Assembly: GCF_031457955.1 (NCBI RefSeq)
Contig: NZ_JAVDXN010000006.1
Span: 270,654 to 334,653 of the forward strand
Source: Mixta sp031457955
GTDB lineage: Bacteria; Pseudomonadota; Gammaproteobacteria; Enterobacterales; Enterobacteriaceae
Length of the DNA stretch: 64,000 nt
Reading direction: 5' to 3'
Both the position numbers and the translations under genes were made by a program. Shown piece by piece: positions 53,401-62,248 of this stretch (the stretch's first letter is position 1; each line of letters opens with the position of its first letter). Below the pieces are notes generated by a model. It was not told the origin of the DNA. It searched no databases and saw only the letters and a program-made list of their open reading frames with translations.

Positions 53401-53993
53401 AGCAGAGAAACAGCATCGATATCATTATCACCGACTGTAATATTCCTGATATGGATGGTTTTACCCTGACCCGCACGCTGCGCCAGCGCGAAGCGGAACA
53501 GGGCCTGCCGCCGGTGCCGATTGTTGGCCTAACCGCCGCAGCGGAAAAGTCGGTCCAGCAGCGCTGCGTCGATGCCGGAATGAATTGCTGCCTGTTTAAA
53601 CCGGCGAATATCGATACCCTTCGTAGTTTTATCTCTACCTCGGTTCCTGCCAGAGTATCGGTCGTGGCAGGCAATGGGCTGCTTAAGCAGCTGAGCGATG
53701 TCGATCCAGCCGCCTGCGACAAATTAATTACCAGCGCGATTGATAGCCATCGTCAGTTGGTGGCACAGCTACAGCAATGTCAGACGCATGCTGACATCGT
53801 TACCCTCGCCCATACGCTTAAAGGCGGCGCGCGGCTGCTGAATGCCGAACGGCTGGAAAAATTGTGTCAGCAGTTAGAAGAGAGCGAAAGCAGTGACGCA
53901 CAGCTTGATCAGCTGCGTCAGGAAGTAATAAATGAAGTGCAGGTGCTGGAAGGCATATTGCTTAGCCAGCAGCGCGCGCTGAATCAGCCGTGA
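50430..53993 (+). CDS. EvgS/BvgS-type hybrid sensor kinase
   Basis: An 1187-residue unorthodox kinase. A signal peptide (1-22) is followed by two periplasmic Venus-flytrap (SBP_bac_3) domains (about 50-275 and 285-505), a membrane helix (about 526-544), a PAS domain (about 570-680), HisKA with His711 in SHDIRTQLHAIIG, an ATPase (NLLSNALKF, DTGCGI, GTGLGL), a receiver with Asp1002 (IIITDCNIPDMDG) and an HPt with His1128 (AHTLKGGARLL). The ATG at 50430 is used; the frame opens at an upstream TTG. Its partner is the divergent LuxR-type regulator, whereas E. coli evgAS is collinear. Signal unknown. Confidence 0.93.
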   Translation: MIKRNLYFYLVLFIVNFPVLAQLPQLELQVHTDIVVPIKEELKELNRFNYPEQLRVGVPGPPHPPIYHNMEPGKFAGIAADYLAALEKMLNVRLQITQYATPAEAIEALKAQQLDMLAFYNPHLHGTEGVIATPPWLLDRPIIAQNDRTPVNFASATEPVLAWTEAATFGPQLQDYFPHARLKHYRDAELALAAVAFGQADAMWGSAASIEFIRRYGYSGRINLSASRSVPDMNLAFGVSANQPQLAKAIDIALRHIPLAGRLRIATNWGLDSTFVLKANPLLLNAEDEIWLRQHPVIPVVPNWHIAPLSMVNDDNQPGGIEAELLQLISERTGIKFVYPEPFAAQDHNILALRLAELEPDHHDPHLIYSRPYIVTPWVLVQKNNDDPAWSLSTPPGKSLALEKRSPMLSWIQKQHPSNKIHVVENARQAFELLAKGEVDAIIQPKIIADYQLNNHYAGHLKISRTLGNRPARFVMATQPENVELMNIIDKALLDISRETREKIVLRWQNARHGDSNDYWQYYRGAIIKVTLGVGLLTLLVLLWNRHLQRVIRERTQAEQTLKNQLTFTNTLFDESPVVMYVRDREMRLLHCNKAYVDFLQMPREQMLGTALDVLTAGPEIRQRFQEIYEQTFKEGKPLVQDLNLHYQGREYYALHWALPYRDHADNIVGVIGGWLDITERYELLNALEKAKEEADRANEFKSRFLANTSHDIRTQLHAIIGLLELEMRHSPQPLGPNITAAHDSAIVLQNLIGNVLDLSKIESGVLEPDPTPTNLVTIVEQLFVLFHSKAEMRDLTFRKSISVVQPNVLIDATMFNQIVANLLSNALKFTHAGKVEIALYQQPDASELANKRGSYVLKVSDTGCGISPHELHKIFDPFVQAGDRQSQQAGTGLGLSICRHLAHLLGGEISVESEPGAGSVFTFSFCVPLCETIAEVEQANKQHNPSRGMRIMIVEDHAPNRLLLAQQLKYLGHQVIETERASQALACWEQQRNSIDIIITDCNIPDMDGFTLTRTLRQREAEQGLPPVPIVGLTAAAEKSVQQRCVDAGMNCCLFKPANIDTLRSFISTSVPARVSVVAGNGLLKQLSDVDPAACDKLITSAIDSHRQLVAQLQQCQTHADIVTLAHTLKGGARLLNAERLEKLCQQLEESESSDAQLDQLRQEVINEVQVLEGILLSQQRALNQP

Positions 53994-54012
53994 TCGCACC
54001 CTCTCTCTGTAC

Positions 54013-54042
54013 CGCCTGCCCGCCACCGGGGCAGGCGTTTTG
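54013..54042 (+). terminator. Terminator after the hybrid kinase
   Basis: CGCCTGCCC, short loop, GGGGCAGGCG and TTTTG, 20 bp after the kinase stop. Confidence 0.85.
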
Positions 54043-54171
54043 CCGTTGGCGCGCCGCTTTTTTGATACATCTCACAGCCTGACCCGCTGCTGCTTTTCTT
54101 TCTTAGCCTGAACGCTACAGTCAACTCATCCGACCACACAACAATAATTTAACATTCAGGTGAGCAGCTCT

Positions 54172-56187
54172 ATGTCGACCACGCCATCGCTTTTCGATCC
54201 GCTCGATCTTGGCTTTACCCAGCTCAAAAACCGCATATTGATGGGTTCGATGCATACCGGTCTCGAAGAGCGACCAGACGGCGCGGCGCGGCTGGCCGCT
54301 TTTTACGCTGAACGTGCCGCAGGCGGCGTTGCGCTGATCGTTACCGGCGGGATTGCCCCTTCCCCTGAAGGCGTGGTCGTGGCGGGCGGCTCAGTGCTGA
54401 ACGCGGATACCGAACTGGCGCACCATCGCACCGTCACCGACGCGGTTCACCAGCACGGCGGGAAAATCGCCTTACAGATCCTGCATGCAGGCCGCTATAG
54501 CTATCAGCCTGCGCTGGTCGCGCCTTCGCCGTTGCAGGCGCCCATCAATCCTTTTACTCCGCAGGCTCTGAGCCATGCCGCTATCCTGCAGCTGATCGCC
54601 GATTTTGCGCGCTGCGCGGCGCTGGCGCAGCAGGCCGGGTATGACGGCGTAGAAATTATGGGGTCGGAAGGCTATTTGATTAATCAATTCCTCACGCGGC
54701 GCACCAACCAGCGCGATGACGAATGGGGCGGCGACTTCGCGCACCGCATGCGCTTCGCGGTAGGTATTGTGCAGGCGGTACGCGCCGCCACCGGGCCTGA
54801 ATTTATTATTATTTATCGGCTATCGATGCTCGATCTGGTGCCGGACGGCAATACGCTGGAAGAGACTATCGCGCTGGCGCAGGCTATCGAAGCGGCGGGC
54901 GCGACGCTTATCAACAGCGGCATCGGCTGGCATGAGGCGCGTATTCCCACCATCGCCACTTCTGTTCCCCGCGCCGCTTTTGGCTGGGTTACCCGTCTGT
55001 TACGACAGCAGGTCACGCTACCGCTGATCGCCACTAACCGTATCAACCAGCCGGACGTGGCGCAGCGGCTGCTGGATGAGGGTTGTGCGGATATGATCTC
55101 AATGGCGCGCCCGTTTCTCGCCGATGCCGCCTTTGTCGCCAAGGCGCAGGCTAACCGCGCCGCCGAGATCAATACCTGTATCGGCTGTAATCAGGCCTGT
55201 CTCGATCAAATTTTTGCCGGTCACGTCACCTCTTGTCTGGTGAATCCACGCGCCTGCCATGAAACGCTGATGCCGGTCACGCCTGCCAGCCGCCAGAAAA
55301 AGCTGGCGGTGGTCGGCGCTGGCCCCGCCGGATTAGCCTTTGCGGTGAATGCCGCCATGCGCGGGCATCAGGTCGCGCTGTTTGATGCCGCCAGCGCCAT
55401 TGGCGGCCAGTTTAACGTGGCGCGCCAGATCCCCGGCAAAGAGGAGTTTAATGAAACGCTGCGTTACTACCGCACCCAGCTGCAGCGCTATCGGGTCGAT
55501 CTCCGCCTGAACTGTCGGGCCGACGCGGAGATGCTGCGCGATTTTGACGAGGTGATTCTGGCAAGCGGCATCGTGCCGCGTATGCCGACGATTGCAGGCG
55601 TCACGCATAACAAGGTGCTGAGCTATCTCGATGTGCTGCGCGATAAAAAGCCGGTTGGCGCGCGGGTCGCGATTATCGGCGCGGGCGGTATCGGCTTCGA
55701 TACCGCCAGCTATCTCAGCCACCACGATCGTGCCAGCAGCCTGAGCATTGACGTCTTTTGTCAGGAGTGGGGCATCGATAAAAGTTTACAGCAGCGCGGC
55801 GGCCTTACCACGCCGCAGCCGGTTCACAGCCCGCGTCAGATCTGGTTGTTACAGCGCAAAGCGGGCAAGCCAGGCGCCGGGTTAGGGAAAACCACCGGCT
55901 GGATCCACCGCAGCAGCCTGCTGGCGCGCGGCGTAGAGATGTGGGGAAACGTGCAGTATCAGCGCATTGATGACGAGGGGCTGCATATTCTGCGCGACGG
56001 CAAGGCGCTTACGCTGCCGGTGGATAACGTGATTATTTGCGCCGGTCAGGATCCCGATCGGACGCTGGCCGCGCCGCTGCAGGCAGCCGGTAAGCGGCTG
56101 CATATTATTGGCGGCGCGGACGTGGCGCTGGAACTGGATGCACGCCGCGCCATCGCCCAGGGAACGGAACTGGCGCTGAGCATCTGA
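54172..56187 (+). CDS. fadH: 2,4-dienoyl-CoA reductase (NADPH)
   Basis: Reduces 2,4-dienoyl-CoA so that unsaturated fatty acids can enter beta-oxidation. The 671-residue flavoprotein has an FMN-binding TIM barrel (catalytic Tyr168 in SEGYLINQFLTRR, His254 in GWHEARIP), a 4Fe-4S site (Cys336, 339, 343, 355 in CIGCNQAC and TSC) and an FAD/NADPH half (VVGAGPAGLAFAV; IIGAGGIGFDTASYL). The ATG at 54172 aligns with E. coli; the GTG four codons upstream has no proper ribosome site. It converges with rlmG. Confidence 0.96.
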   Translation: MSTTPSLFDPLDLGFTQLKNRILMGSMHTGLEERPDGAARLAAFYAERAAGGVALIVTGGIAPSPEGVVVAGGSVLNADTELAHHRTVTDAVHQHGGKIALQILHAGRYSYQPALVAPSPLQAPINPFTPQALSHAAILQLIADFARCAALAQQAGYDGVEIMGSEGYLINQFLTRRTNQRDDEWGGDFAHRMRFAVGIVQAVRAATGPEFIIIYRLSMLDLVPDGNTLEETIALAQAIEAAGATLINSGIGWHEARIPTIATSVPRAAFGWVTRLLRQQVTLPLIATNRINQPDVAQRLLDEGCADMISMARPFLADAAFVAKAQANRAAEINTCIGCNQACLDQIFAGHVTSCLVNPRACHETLMPVTPASRQKKLAVVGAGPAGLAFAVNAAMRGHQVALFDAASAIGGQFNVARQIPGKEEFNETLRYYRTQLQRYRVDLRLNCRADAEMLRDFDEVILASGIVPRMPTIAGVTHNKVLSYLDVLRDKKPVGARVAIIGAGGIGFDTASYLSHHDRASSLSIDVFCQEWGIDKSLQQRGGLTTPQPVHSPRQIWLLQRKAGKPGAGLGKTTGWIHRSSLLARGVEMWGNVQYQRIDDEGLHILRDGKALTLPVDNVIICAGQDPDRTLAAPLQAAGKRLHIIGGADVALELDARRAIAQGTELALSI

Positions 56188-56223
56188 CCAGCAACATTCA
56201 GGCTACGGCAAGCGCGCGTCATC

Positions 56224-57348
56224 TCAACGCAGCTTCACCGAACGCAGCACCACAAATTTGTTATTGGAGGCGACGGTGGTGCAGTTGCCAAACAGCTTTT
56301 TCATTTTGCGGTAATAATCGAGATGGCGGTTGCCGACGATACGCAACTCGCCGCCATATTGCAGACAACGCCGCGCGTCGCGGAACATCTGCCAGGCGAT
56401 ATGATCGGTAATCGCGCTCTGCTGATGGAAAGGCGGATTACACAGCACCGCATGCAGACGATCCGCCGGGAAGCCGCTGAGCGCGTTATTCACCTGAAAG
56501 TGGCTGCGCGCCATATCCTGCGGGCGGTTCAGCTCAACGTTCAGGCGGCTGGAAGCAATCGCCATCCAGGACTCATCCATAAAATGCACTTCCGCCTGCG
56601 GATTCATTTCCAGCGCCAGCAAACCAATCACGCCGTTGCCGCAGCCGAGGTCAACGATTTCGCCGGTGATATTATCGGGCAGATGCTGCATAAAGAAACG
56701 CGCGCCAATATCCAGCCCGCCGCGGGAAAAGACGTTCGCGTGGTTATGGATCTGATACGGCGTACCCTCCAGCGGCCAGCTCAGCGTCTCCGCCTGCGGT
56801 TTCAGCGCCGGAGCGGCAAAGGTACTGTAAACCAGGCGCGCTTTTTTCCACGCCAGCGAGGTCTTCGTCGGGCCAAGAATGCGTTCAAACAGCTGTAGGG
56901 TAGAGGTATGGATATCTTTTGCGCGCGCACCGGCAATAATCACCGTTTCCGGCGTCACCACCTCGCGCAGCTGGCGTAACTGCTGCTCCAGCAATGCCAG
57001 CGTACGGGGGATCTTAATCAGCACGCAGGCGGGTGCTGCAGGCAGCGGCGCCATGCTGTCCAGCAGCGTAACCCGATCCTCATCCAACTCATTATCGCGC
57101 AGGTTTTGCCGCGTCGCCTGCTGGCTAATCCATGAATCATTAATGCTGTAGAGCGGGCGATCCAGCGCGCAGGCGAGCGCGCCGAAGCTGTCGTTAAACA
57201 CCAGCAGCGGCCCCTCTTCCGACGCGGGCAGCGTCTGCTGCAGCAGATACTCGTCGGCGGAGTCCCACGCCTGCAGCGGGTTTTCTTCCTGCATACGCGG
57301 AAAGCGGTGTAAGGTCAGCGTACGTTGGCTCAGTTCTAATTGGCTCAT
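56224..57348 (-). CDS. rlmG: 23S rRNA m2G1835 methyltransferase RlmG
   Basis: SAM-dependent N2-guanine methyltransferase acting on 23S rRNA G1835. The 374-residue protein has a degenerate N-terminal methyltransferase-like domain and a catalytic C-terminal one with the SAM loop EIVDLGCGNGVIGLLAL and the active-site motif LCNPPFHQQ (NPPF/Y). It lies between convergent fadH and divergent ygjP, as in E. coli. Confidence 0.95.
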   Translation of the reverse strand: MSQLELSQRTLTLHRFPRMQEENPLQAWDSADEYLLQQTLPASEEGPLLVFNDSFGALACALDRPLYSINDSWISQQATRQNLRDNELDEDRVTLLDSMAPLPAAPACVLIKIPRTLALLEQQLRQLREVVTPETVIIAGARAKDIHTSTLQLFERILGPTKTSLAWKKARLVYSTFAAPALKPQAETLSWPLEGTPYQIHNHANVFSRGGLDIGARFFMQHLPDNITGEIVDLGCGNGVIGLLALEMNPQAEVHFMDESWMAIASSRLNVELNRPQDMARSHFQVNNALSGFPADRLHAVLCNPPFHQQSAITDHIAWQMFRDARRCLQYGGELRIVGNRHLDYYRKMKKLFGNCTTVASNNKFVVLRSVKLR

Positions 57349-57432
57349 GGATTCCTCGGCGTGGTACTATTGCGCATCTTTTCGCCCCGAAAGCGGGGGC
57401 GCAGTATACTGCCTTTTTATTCGAGCCGCGTC

Positions 57433-57936
57433 ATGTCGTCATTAATTTATCTACAGGGCTATCCTGAAACGCTGCTGCGCCAGGTGCAAACGCTTATCGA
57501 ACAGCAACGCCTTGGCGAAGTGTTACAACAGCGCTATCCCGCCATGCACAGCGTCACCAGCGATAAAGCGCTGTATGACTACACGCTGGCGTTAAAAAAC
57601 CGCTATTTACGCAACGCCGCGCCGCTGAATAAAGTGATCTATGACAGCAAAATCCGCGTCATCAAACATGCCCTCGGCCTGCACACGGCGGTTTCCCAGG
57701 TGCAGGGCGGCAAGCTGAAAGCCCGCGCGGAGATCCGCGTCGCTACGCTGTTCCGCCAGGCGCCGGAAGCCTTTCTGCGCATGATCGTGGTGCATGAACT
57801 GGCGCATATTAAAGAGAAAGAACACAACAAAGCCTTTTATCAGCTCTGCTGTCATATGGAGCCAGATTATCATCAGCTGGAGTTTGATACCCGCCTCTGG
57901 CTGACGCACCAGGCGCTGCAGGGCAACGCCGGTTAA
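57433..57936 (+). CDS. ygjP: YgjP, M48-like metal-dependent hydrolase
   Basis: DUF45/WLM-type zinc-dependent hydrolase of unknown substrate. The 167 residues contain the metal motif VVHELAHIKEKEHNKAFYQL (HExxH and downstream His/Glu). The ATG at 57433 gives MSSLIYLQGYPETLLRQ, the E. coli length. It diverges from rlmG, and its stop overlaps the convergent ClC gene stop by 4 bp. Confidence 0.93.
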   Translation: MSSLIYLQGYPETLLRQVQTLIEQQRLGEVLQQRYPAMHSVTSDKALYDYTLALKNRYLRNAAPLNKVIYDSKIRVIKHALGLHTAVSQVQGGKLKARAEIRVATLFRQAPEAFLRMIVVHELAHIKEKEHNKAFYQLCCHMEPDYHQLEFDTRLWLTHQALQGNAG

Positions 57937-59618
57937 ATAAAATCTTTCGCTTTTTTTATCAGGCTGGTTTTGGTCAATGCGCCGAGATATTTGCGCTCCT
58001 GCGGGTTGTTTAATACCGGCAGGCGCTCCAGCGTCACCTGAGCAAAGGCTTCCCATCCCTCGCGGATCGTTTGATTACGAAACACGCAGGGAAACTGCGC
58101 ATCCATTACCAGAATCACCGGCGAATCGAGCGTAATTTCATGGTCAAGAATTTTGCGTGAAATGTCGTGAATCGACACCACGCCAAGAAAATGGCCAAGA
58201 TCGTTAATCACGTAGACATAGCGCTCTTTTTTCAGCGAGCTGACCGCCAGTGCGCGCCCTACCGACTCATGCGGCTGTAAAGCGGCGCCCGGCACAATAA
58301 GCTGCTCAATAATGCTGTTATCGAAATCGAGCTTGGCGTCGGCGCGATTAAAATGCTGTGTTACTACCGGATAGGTGCTGCTGGCCTGAAGCCGCCAGGC
58401 CACCATCGCTGCCAGCACGGCGGCGATCATCACCGGAAACAGCAGGCTGCTGTTGAGCGTCATTTCCAGCACCATCAGCATCGCCATCAGCGGCGCCTGA
58501 CTGATCGCCGCCAGCACCGCAGCCATGCCCACCACCGCAAACAGCAGCGTATTGCCGATCGGCAGCCCGGCCTGCTGCCCCAGCGTGGCGATAATCACCC
58601 CCAGCAGCGCGCCCACCAGCAGCGAAGGGGTAAAGAGGCCGCCCACCGCATTCGATCCCACCGACAGCGCCGTGGCGCTCATTTTCAATACCAGCAACAG
58701 CAGCAGCGCGGGCAGCAGATAGTCTCCCGCCATAATCTTCACAATCACTTCATAGCCGTTGCCAAGGATATCGGTGGAGACCAGCGCCAGCGTCCCCACC
58801 AGCAGGCCGCCTAGGCCAAGGCGCAGCGGCAACGACGAGATATAAGCGAAAAGCGCTTTGCTGCGGCCAATCATTTTAATCAGCAGCCAGCCCAACAGGC
58901 CGGATAGCAGGCCGACGGCGACCGTCAGCAGCAGCGTGGTCGCATCCAGCTGAAACTGTACGTCAGCAAACGGATAAAGCGCGTTGCGCAGGCCCAGCGA
59001 CCACATGGTCATTACCGCCGTTGCCGCCGCGATAATCAGCGGGATCAGCCGCTGTAGCGCCGTGATGCCGAAGGCGATCTCCGCGACGAAAATCGCCGAG
59101 GCAAGCGGCGCATGATAAACCGAGGCCAGACCGGCAGCGGCGGCCATCGCCACAATTTCACTGTTGTTAATCGCGGTAGATTTAAAGCAAAAACGCCCCA
59201 GCAGGCTGCCGCACAGCGCGGAGAGCTGCACCATCGGCCCCTCTTTACCAATTGACGCGCCGCTGCCGATACTGGCGATCGAGGAAAGCGCACGGAACAG
59301 CGAGGTTCTGGTCGGCACCGCGTCCAGCCGGGCGTTAATTACATCCAGATAGTCAGTTTTGCTGGTTTGCTGGCGCTCCAGGCTGATGGCATAACGCAGA
59401 AAAAAACCGGCAACCACGCCACCCAGCCCGACAATCAGCGGCCAGCAATACCAGGGCCAGACGGTCATCGCCACGGTAATGTCGCGATCGGTATGAAACA
59501 GTAACTGGTTAATTAATTCAATCAGATGACGGAAGCCCAGCGTTACCAGCGATGCCGCGCAGCCTACCGGGATCGCGACCAGAATACTGGTCCAGTTAAG
59601 AACATGTTTAACGCTCAC
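57933..59618 (-). CDS. ClC-type chloride channel/antiporter with CBS domains
   Basis: A 561-residue ClC protein. Selectivity-filter motifs are GSGASIGKEGPMVQL (GKEGP) and SNAVGGLFTPSLLVGALLG (GGLFxP), with about 12-14 helices, followed by two cytoplasmic CBS domains (about 440-561). The GTG start at 59618 (MSVKHVLNW) has AAGGATGCGAT upstream; the frame continues to 59690 without support. It is inserted between ygjP and ygjR, a place without a ClC gene in E. coli. Confidence 0.9.
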   Translation of the reverse strand: MSVKHVLNWTSILVAIPVGCAASLVTLGFRHLIELINQLLFHTDRDITVAMTVWPWYCWPLIVGLGGVVAGFFLRYAISLERQQTSKTDYLDVINARLDAVPTRTSLFRALSSIASIGSGASIGKEGPMVQLSALCGSLLGRFCFKSTAINNSEIVAMAAAAGLASVYHAPLASAIFVAEIAFGITALQRLIPLIIAAATAVMTMWSLGLRNALYPFADVQFQLDATTLLLTVAVGLLSGLLGWLLIKMIGRSKALFAYISSLPLRLGLGGLLVGTLALVSTDILGNGYEVIVKIMAGDYLLPALLLLLVLKMSATALSVGSNAVGGLFTPSLLVGALLGVIIATLGQQAGLPIGNTLLFAVVGMAAVLAAISQAPLMAMLMVLEMTLNSSLLFPVMIAAVLAAMVAWRLQASSTYPVVTQHFNRADAKLDFDNSIIEQLIVPGAALQPHESVGRALAVSSLKKERYVYVINDLGHFLGVVSIHDISRKILDHEITLDSPVILVMDAQFPCVFRNQTIREGWEAFAQVTLERLPVLNNPQERKYLGALTKTSLIKKAKDFI

Positions 59619-59774
59619 ATCGCATCCTTCTGTTGCGGTTGCTCTATTGGGGAATAGACCATGATATTGGAAGGCGGATCGCAGGATCAAATCAGCAACC
59701 GCGCTTTGCCGTGGCGCAGCCCAACGCGCATGGTACTCTGCTCTTCTTTATTCAGGCTCTGGAGTCGGAATTCT

Positions 59775-60767
59775 ATGATTCGCTTCGCTATTGTAGGCAC
59801 TAACTGGATTACCCGGCAGTTTGTCGAGGCCGCACAGCAAACCGGAAAGATGGCGCTGACCGCTATTTACTCGCGCACGCTGGAACAGGCGCAGGAATTT
59901 GCTAAAAGCTGTCCGGCCGAACATCTGTTTACTTCACTGGAACAGATGGCCGCCAGCACGGAGATCGATGCGGTGTATATCGCCAGCCCCAACGCCCTGC
60001 ACTGCGAACAGGCGCTGCTGTTTATACGTCATCACAAGCATGTGATCTGTGAAAAGCCGCTGGCCTCTAACCTGGAGGAAGTCGAACACATGCTCGCCTG
60101 TGCCGCAGAACATCAGGTGGTGCTGTTTGAGGCATTTAAAACCGCCGCCCTGCCTGGTTTTCAGGTTATTCAGCAGACGCTGCCGCAGCTTGGCAGGCTG
60201 CGTAAGGCCCTGTTCAACTATTGCCAATACTCTTCCCGCTATCCACGTTACCTGAACGGCGAGCATCCCAACACCTTTGATCCACGCTGGTCTAACGGTT
60301 CGATCATGGATATTGGCTATTACTGCATGGCCAGCGCGCTGGCGCTGTGGGGAGAACCGCAGCAGGTGCAGGCGCAGGCCACCTTGCTGGAAAGCGGCGT
60401 CGATGCACACGGTTCAGTGATCATGCAGTACGGCGATTTCGACGTCACGCTGCTGCATTCAAAAGTCAGTGACTCGCAGATACCCAGTGAGATCCAGGGC
60501 GAAGCGGGCTCGCTGGTGATAGAGAAACTCTCAGAGATGCAGCGCATCACCTTTATCCCACGCGGCGGCGCAGCGCAGGATCTGTCGCCGGTGCAGCACA
60601 GCAACACCATGCGCGATGAAGCAGAGCATTTCGCCGGGCTGGTTGCCAGGCGGCAGATTATGCATCCCGGCGTGGCGCTGGCACGCAGCACGGCGCGTCT
60701 GCTGACAGAAATTCGCCGACAAACCGGCGTGGTGTTCCCGGCCGATAAAGTAAACAATTCTAATTAA
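59775..60767 (+). CDS. ygjR: YgjR, Gfo/Idh/MocA-family oxidoreductase
   Basis: NAD(P)-dependent oxidoreductase of unproven substrate. The 330 residues begin MIRFAIVGTNWITRQFVEAA with the dinucleotide-binding loop and carry CEKPLASNLEEVE (EKP motif, catalytic Lys) and DIGYYCMASALALWGEP. An upstream frame start at 59661 lies inside the divergent ClC leader and is rejected. Position before alx is as in E. coli. Confidence 0.92.
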   Translation: MIRFAIVGTNWITRQFVEAAQQTGKMALTAIYSRTLEQAQEFAKSCPAEHLFTSLEQMAASTEIDAVYIASPNALHCEQALLFIRHHKHVICEKPLASNLEEVEHMLACAAEHQVVLFEAFKTAALPGFQVIQQTLPQLGRLRKALFNYCQYSSRYPRYLNGEHPNTFDPRWSNGSIMDIGYYCMASALALWGEPQQVQAQATLLESGVDAHGSVIMQYGDFDVTLLHSKVSDSQIPSEIQGEAGSLVIEKLSEMQRITFIPRGGAAQDLSPVQHSNTMRDEAEHFAGLVARRQIMHPGVALARSTARLLTEIRRQTGVVFPADKVNNSN

Positions 60768-60869
60768 TGTAAATATTTCAAAATATGACTCCAGCGCCGT
60801 TGTTTATTGCCCTGCGCCCTTCTATCTTTTTTTACAGCAAAGGGGAGTAACTTGTTAGCCGATTGATCG

Positions 60870-61005
60870 TCATTACGGTGCGTTACGCATCCGGTCATCG
60901 GGCAACCCGGAATGCATTCCGCGTTGTAAGTGAGACCTTGCCGGAAGGCGGGGCTTTGCTTGCAATAAACAGCACGGCTGACGTCTTTCAACGTTAGCCG
61001 TTTTT
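60870..61005 (+). ncRNA. yybP-ykoY (PRE) manganese/pH riboswitch of alx, with terminator
   Basis: The aptamer core GTGAGACCTTGCCGGAAGGC is at about 60929-60948, with the closing GCTTTGCTTGCAA. It ends in an intrinsic terminator, CGGCTGACGT / AACGTTAGCCG then TTTTTG (60975-61006), only about 7-10 bases before the alx ribosome site. In E. coli this leader is the pH-responsive element and yields small RNA SraF. The left boundary is approximate. Confidence 0.92.
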
Positions 61006-61027
61006 GTTTACTGACAGGATATTATTT

Positions 61028-62002
61028 ATGCAAACCGTTGGCACACCATTACTCTGGGGCAGCTTTGCCGTTGTGGTACTGATCATGCTGGCGATCGACC
61101 TCTTTTTACAAGGGCGACGCGGCGCACAAACCATGACCTTTAAGCAAGCGGCTGTCTGGTCGCTGGTCTGGGTTTCCGTTTCTCTGCTTTTTGCCGCCGC
61201 ATTTTGGTGGTATCTCGATGGCTCCAGCAGTCGTGAAATAGCCAATACGCAAACCATGGCGTTTTTGACCGGCTATGTGCTGGAGAAAGCGCTGGCGGTA
61301 GATAACGTTTTTGTCTGGTTGATGCTGTTCAGCTATTTCGCCGTACCGGCCGCCTATCAGCGGCGGGTGCTGATTTACGGCGTGCTGGGCGCCATTGTGC
61401 TGCGTACCATTATGATTTTCGCCGGTAGCTGGCTGGTGACCCAGTTTAGCTGGATCCTCTATTTGTTCGGCGCTTTCCTGCTGCTTACCGGCCTTAAAAT
61501 GGCGTTCAGCAAGGAGGATGACGCGCATTCAGTGGGTGATAAGCCGGTGGTGCGCTGGCTGCGCAGCCATTTACGCATGACGGATAACCTTGAAGGCGAG
61601 AAGTTTTTCGTGCGGCGCAACGGCCTGCTCTATGCGACGCCGCTGCTGCTGGTGCTGATTATGGTGGAGCTGAGCGACGTTATTTTTGCCGTTGACAGTA
61701 TCCCGGCTATTTTTGCCGTGACCACCGATCCCTTTATTGTGTTGACCTCTAACCTGTTCGCCATTCTTGGTCTGCGCGCCATGTATTTTCTGCTGGCGGG
61801 CGTGACGGAGCGTTTCTCGATGCTGAAGTATGGCCTGGCGATTGTGCTGATTTTTATCGGTATTAAGATGCTGGTTGTTGATATCTGGCATATCCCGGTG
61901 GCGATTTCCCTGACGGTGGTAGGCACCATTCTGGGCCTGACGCTGCTGATTAATACCTGGGTAAATCACCGAAAAGATCGCGGTAAAATCAGTAAATCGT
62001 AG
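61028..62002 (+). CDS. alx: Alx, TerC-family manganese exporter
   Basis: Inner-membrane TerC protein linked to Mn export and alkaline pH. The 324-residue protein has about eight to nine helices and the paired acidic motifs EKALAVDNVFVWLMLF and VELSDVIFAVDSIPAIFAVT that form the metal site. The ATG at 61028 follows ACAGGA; an earlier frame start at 61004 falls in the terminator. It is controlled by the preceding riboswitch. Confidence 0.95.
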   Translation: MQTVGTPLLWGSFAVVVLIMLAIDLFLQGRRGAQTMTFKQAAVWSLVWVSVSLLFAAAFWWYLDGSSSREIANTQTMAFLTGYVLEKALAVDNVFVWLMLFSYFAVPAAYQRRVLIYGVLGAIVLRTIMIFAGSWLVTQFSWILYLFGAFLLLTGLKMAFSKEDDAHSVGDKPVVRWLRSHLRMTDNLEGEKFFVRRNGLLYATPLLLVLIMVELSDVIFAVDSIPAIFAVTTDPFIVLTSNLFAILGLRAMYFLLAGVTERFSMLKYGLAIVLIFIGIKMLVVDIWHIPVAISLTVVGTILGLTLLINTWVNHRKDRGKISKS

Positions 62003-62019
62003 TAACAAAGTAATATGCT

Positions 62020-62050
62020 GCGGGACGCTTAGCGTCCCGTTGATTATTTT
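62020..62050 (+). terminator. Terminator after alx
   Basis: CGGGACGC, short loop, GCGTCCCG, then TTGATTATTTTG. Confidence 0.8.
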
Positions 62051-62248
62051 GCTCAGACCAAATGAAGCAATTGTAATCACTGTCACAATTCCATTAAACA
62101 GAAATAAAAAAATTCGATCGCGCCCTAATAGCCATAATTTCTTCTTTTCCTGCCATCGCATTTCCTTATACTCCCCCAGGCAAACACTCATGCCGTTCGT
62201 GGCCTTATAAAGCCGCGGCGGACACAATAACTATTATTGGTTCTGACG

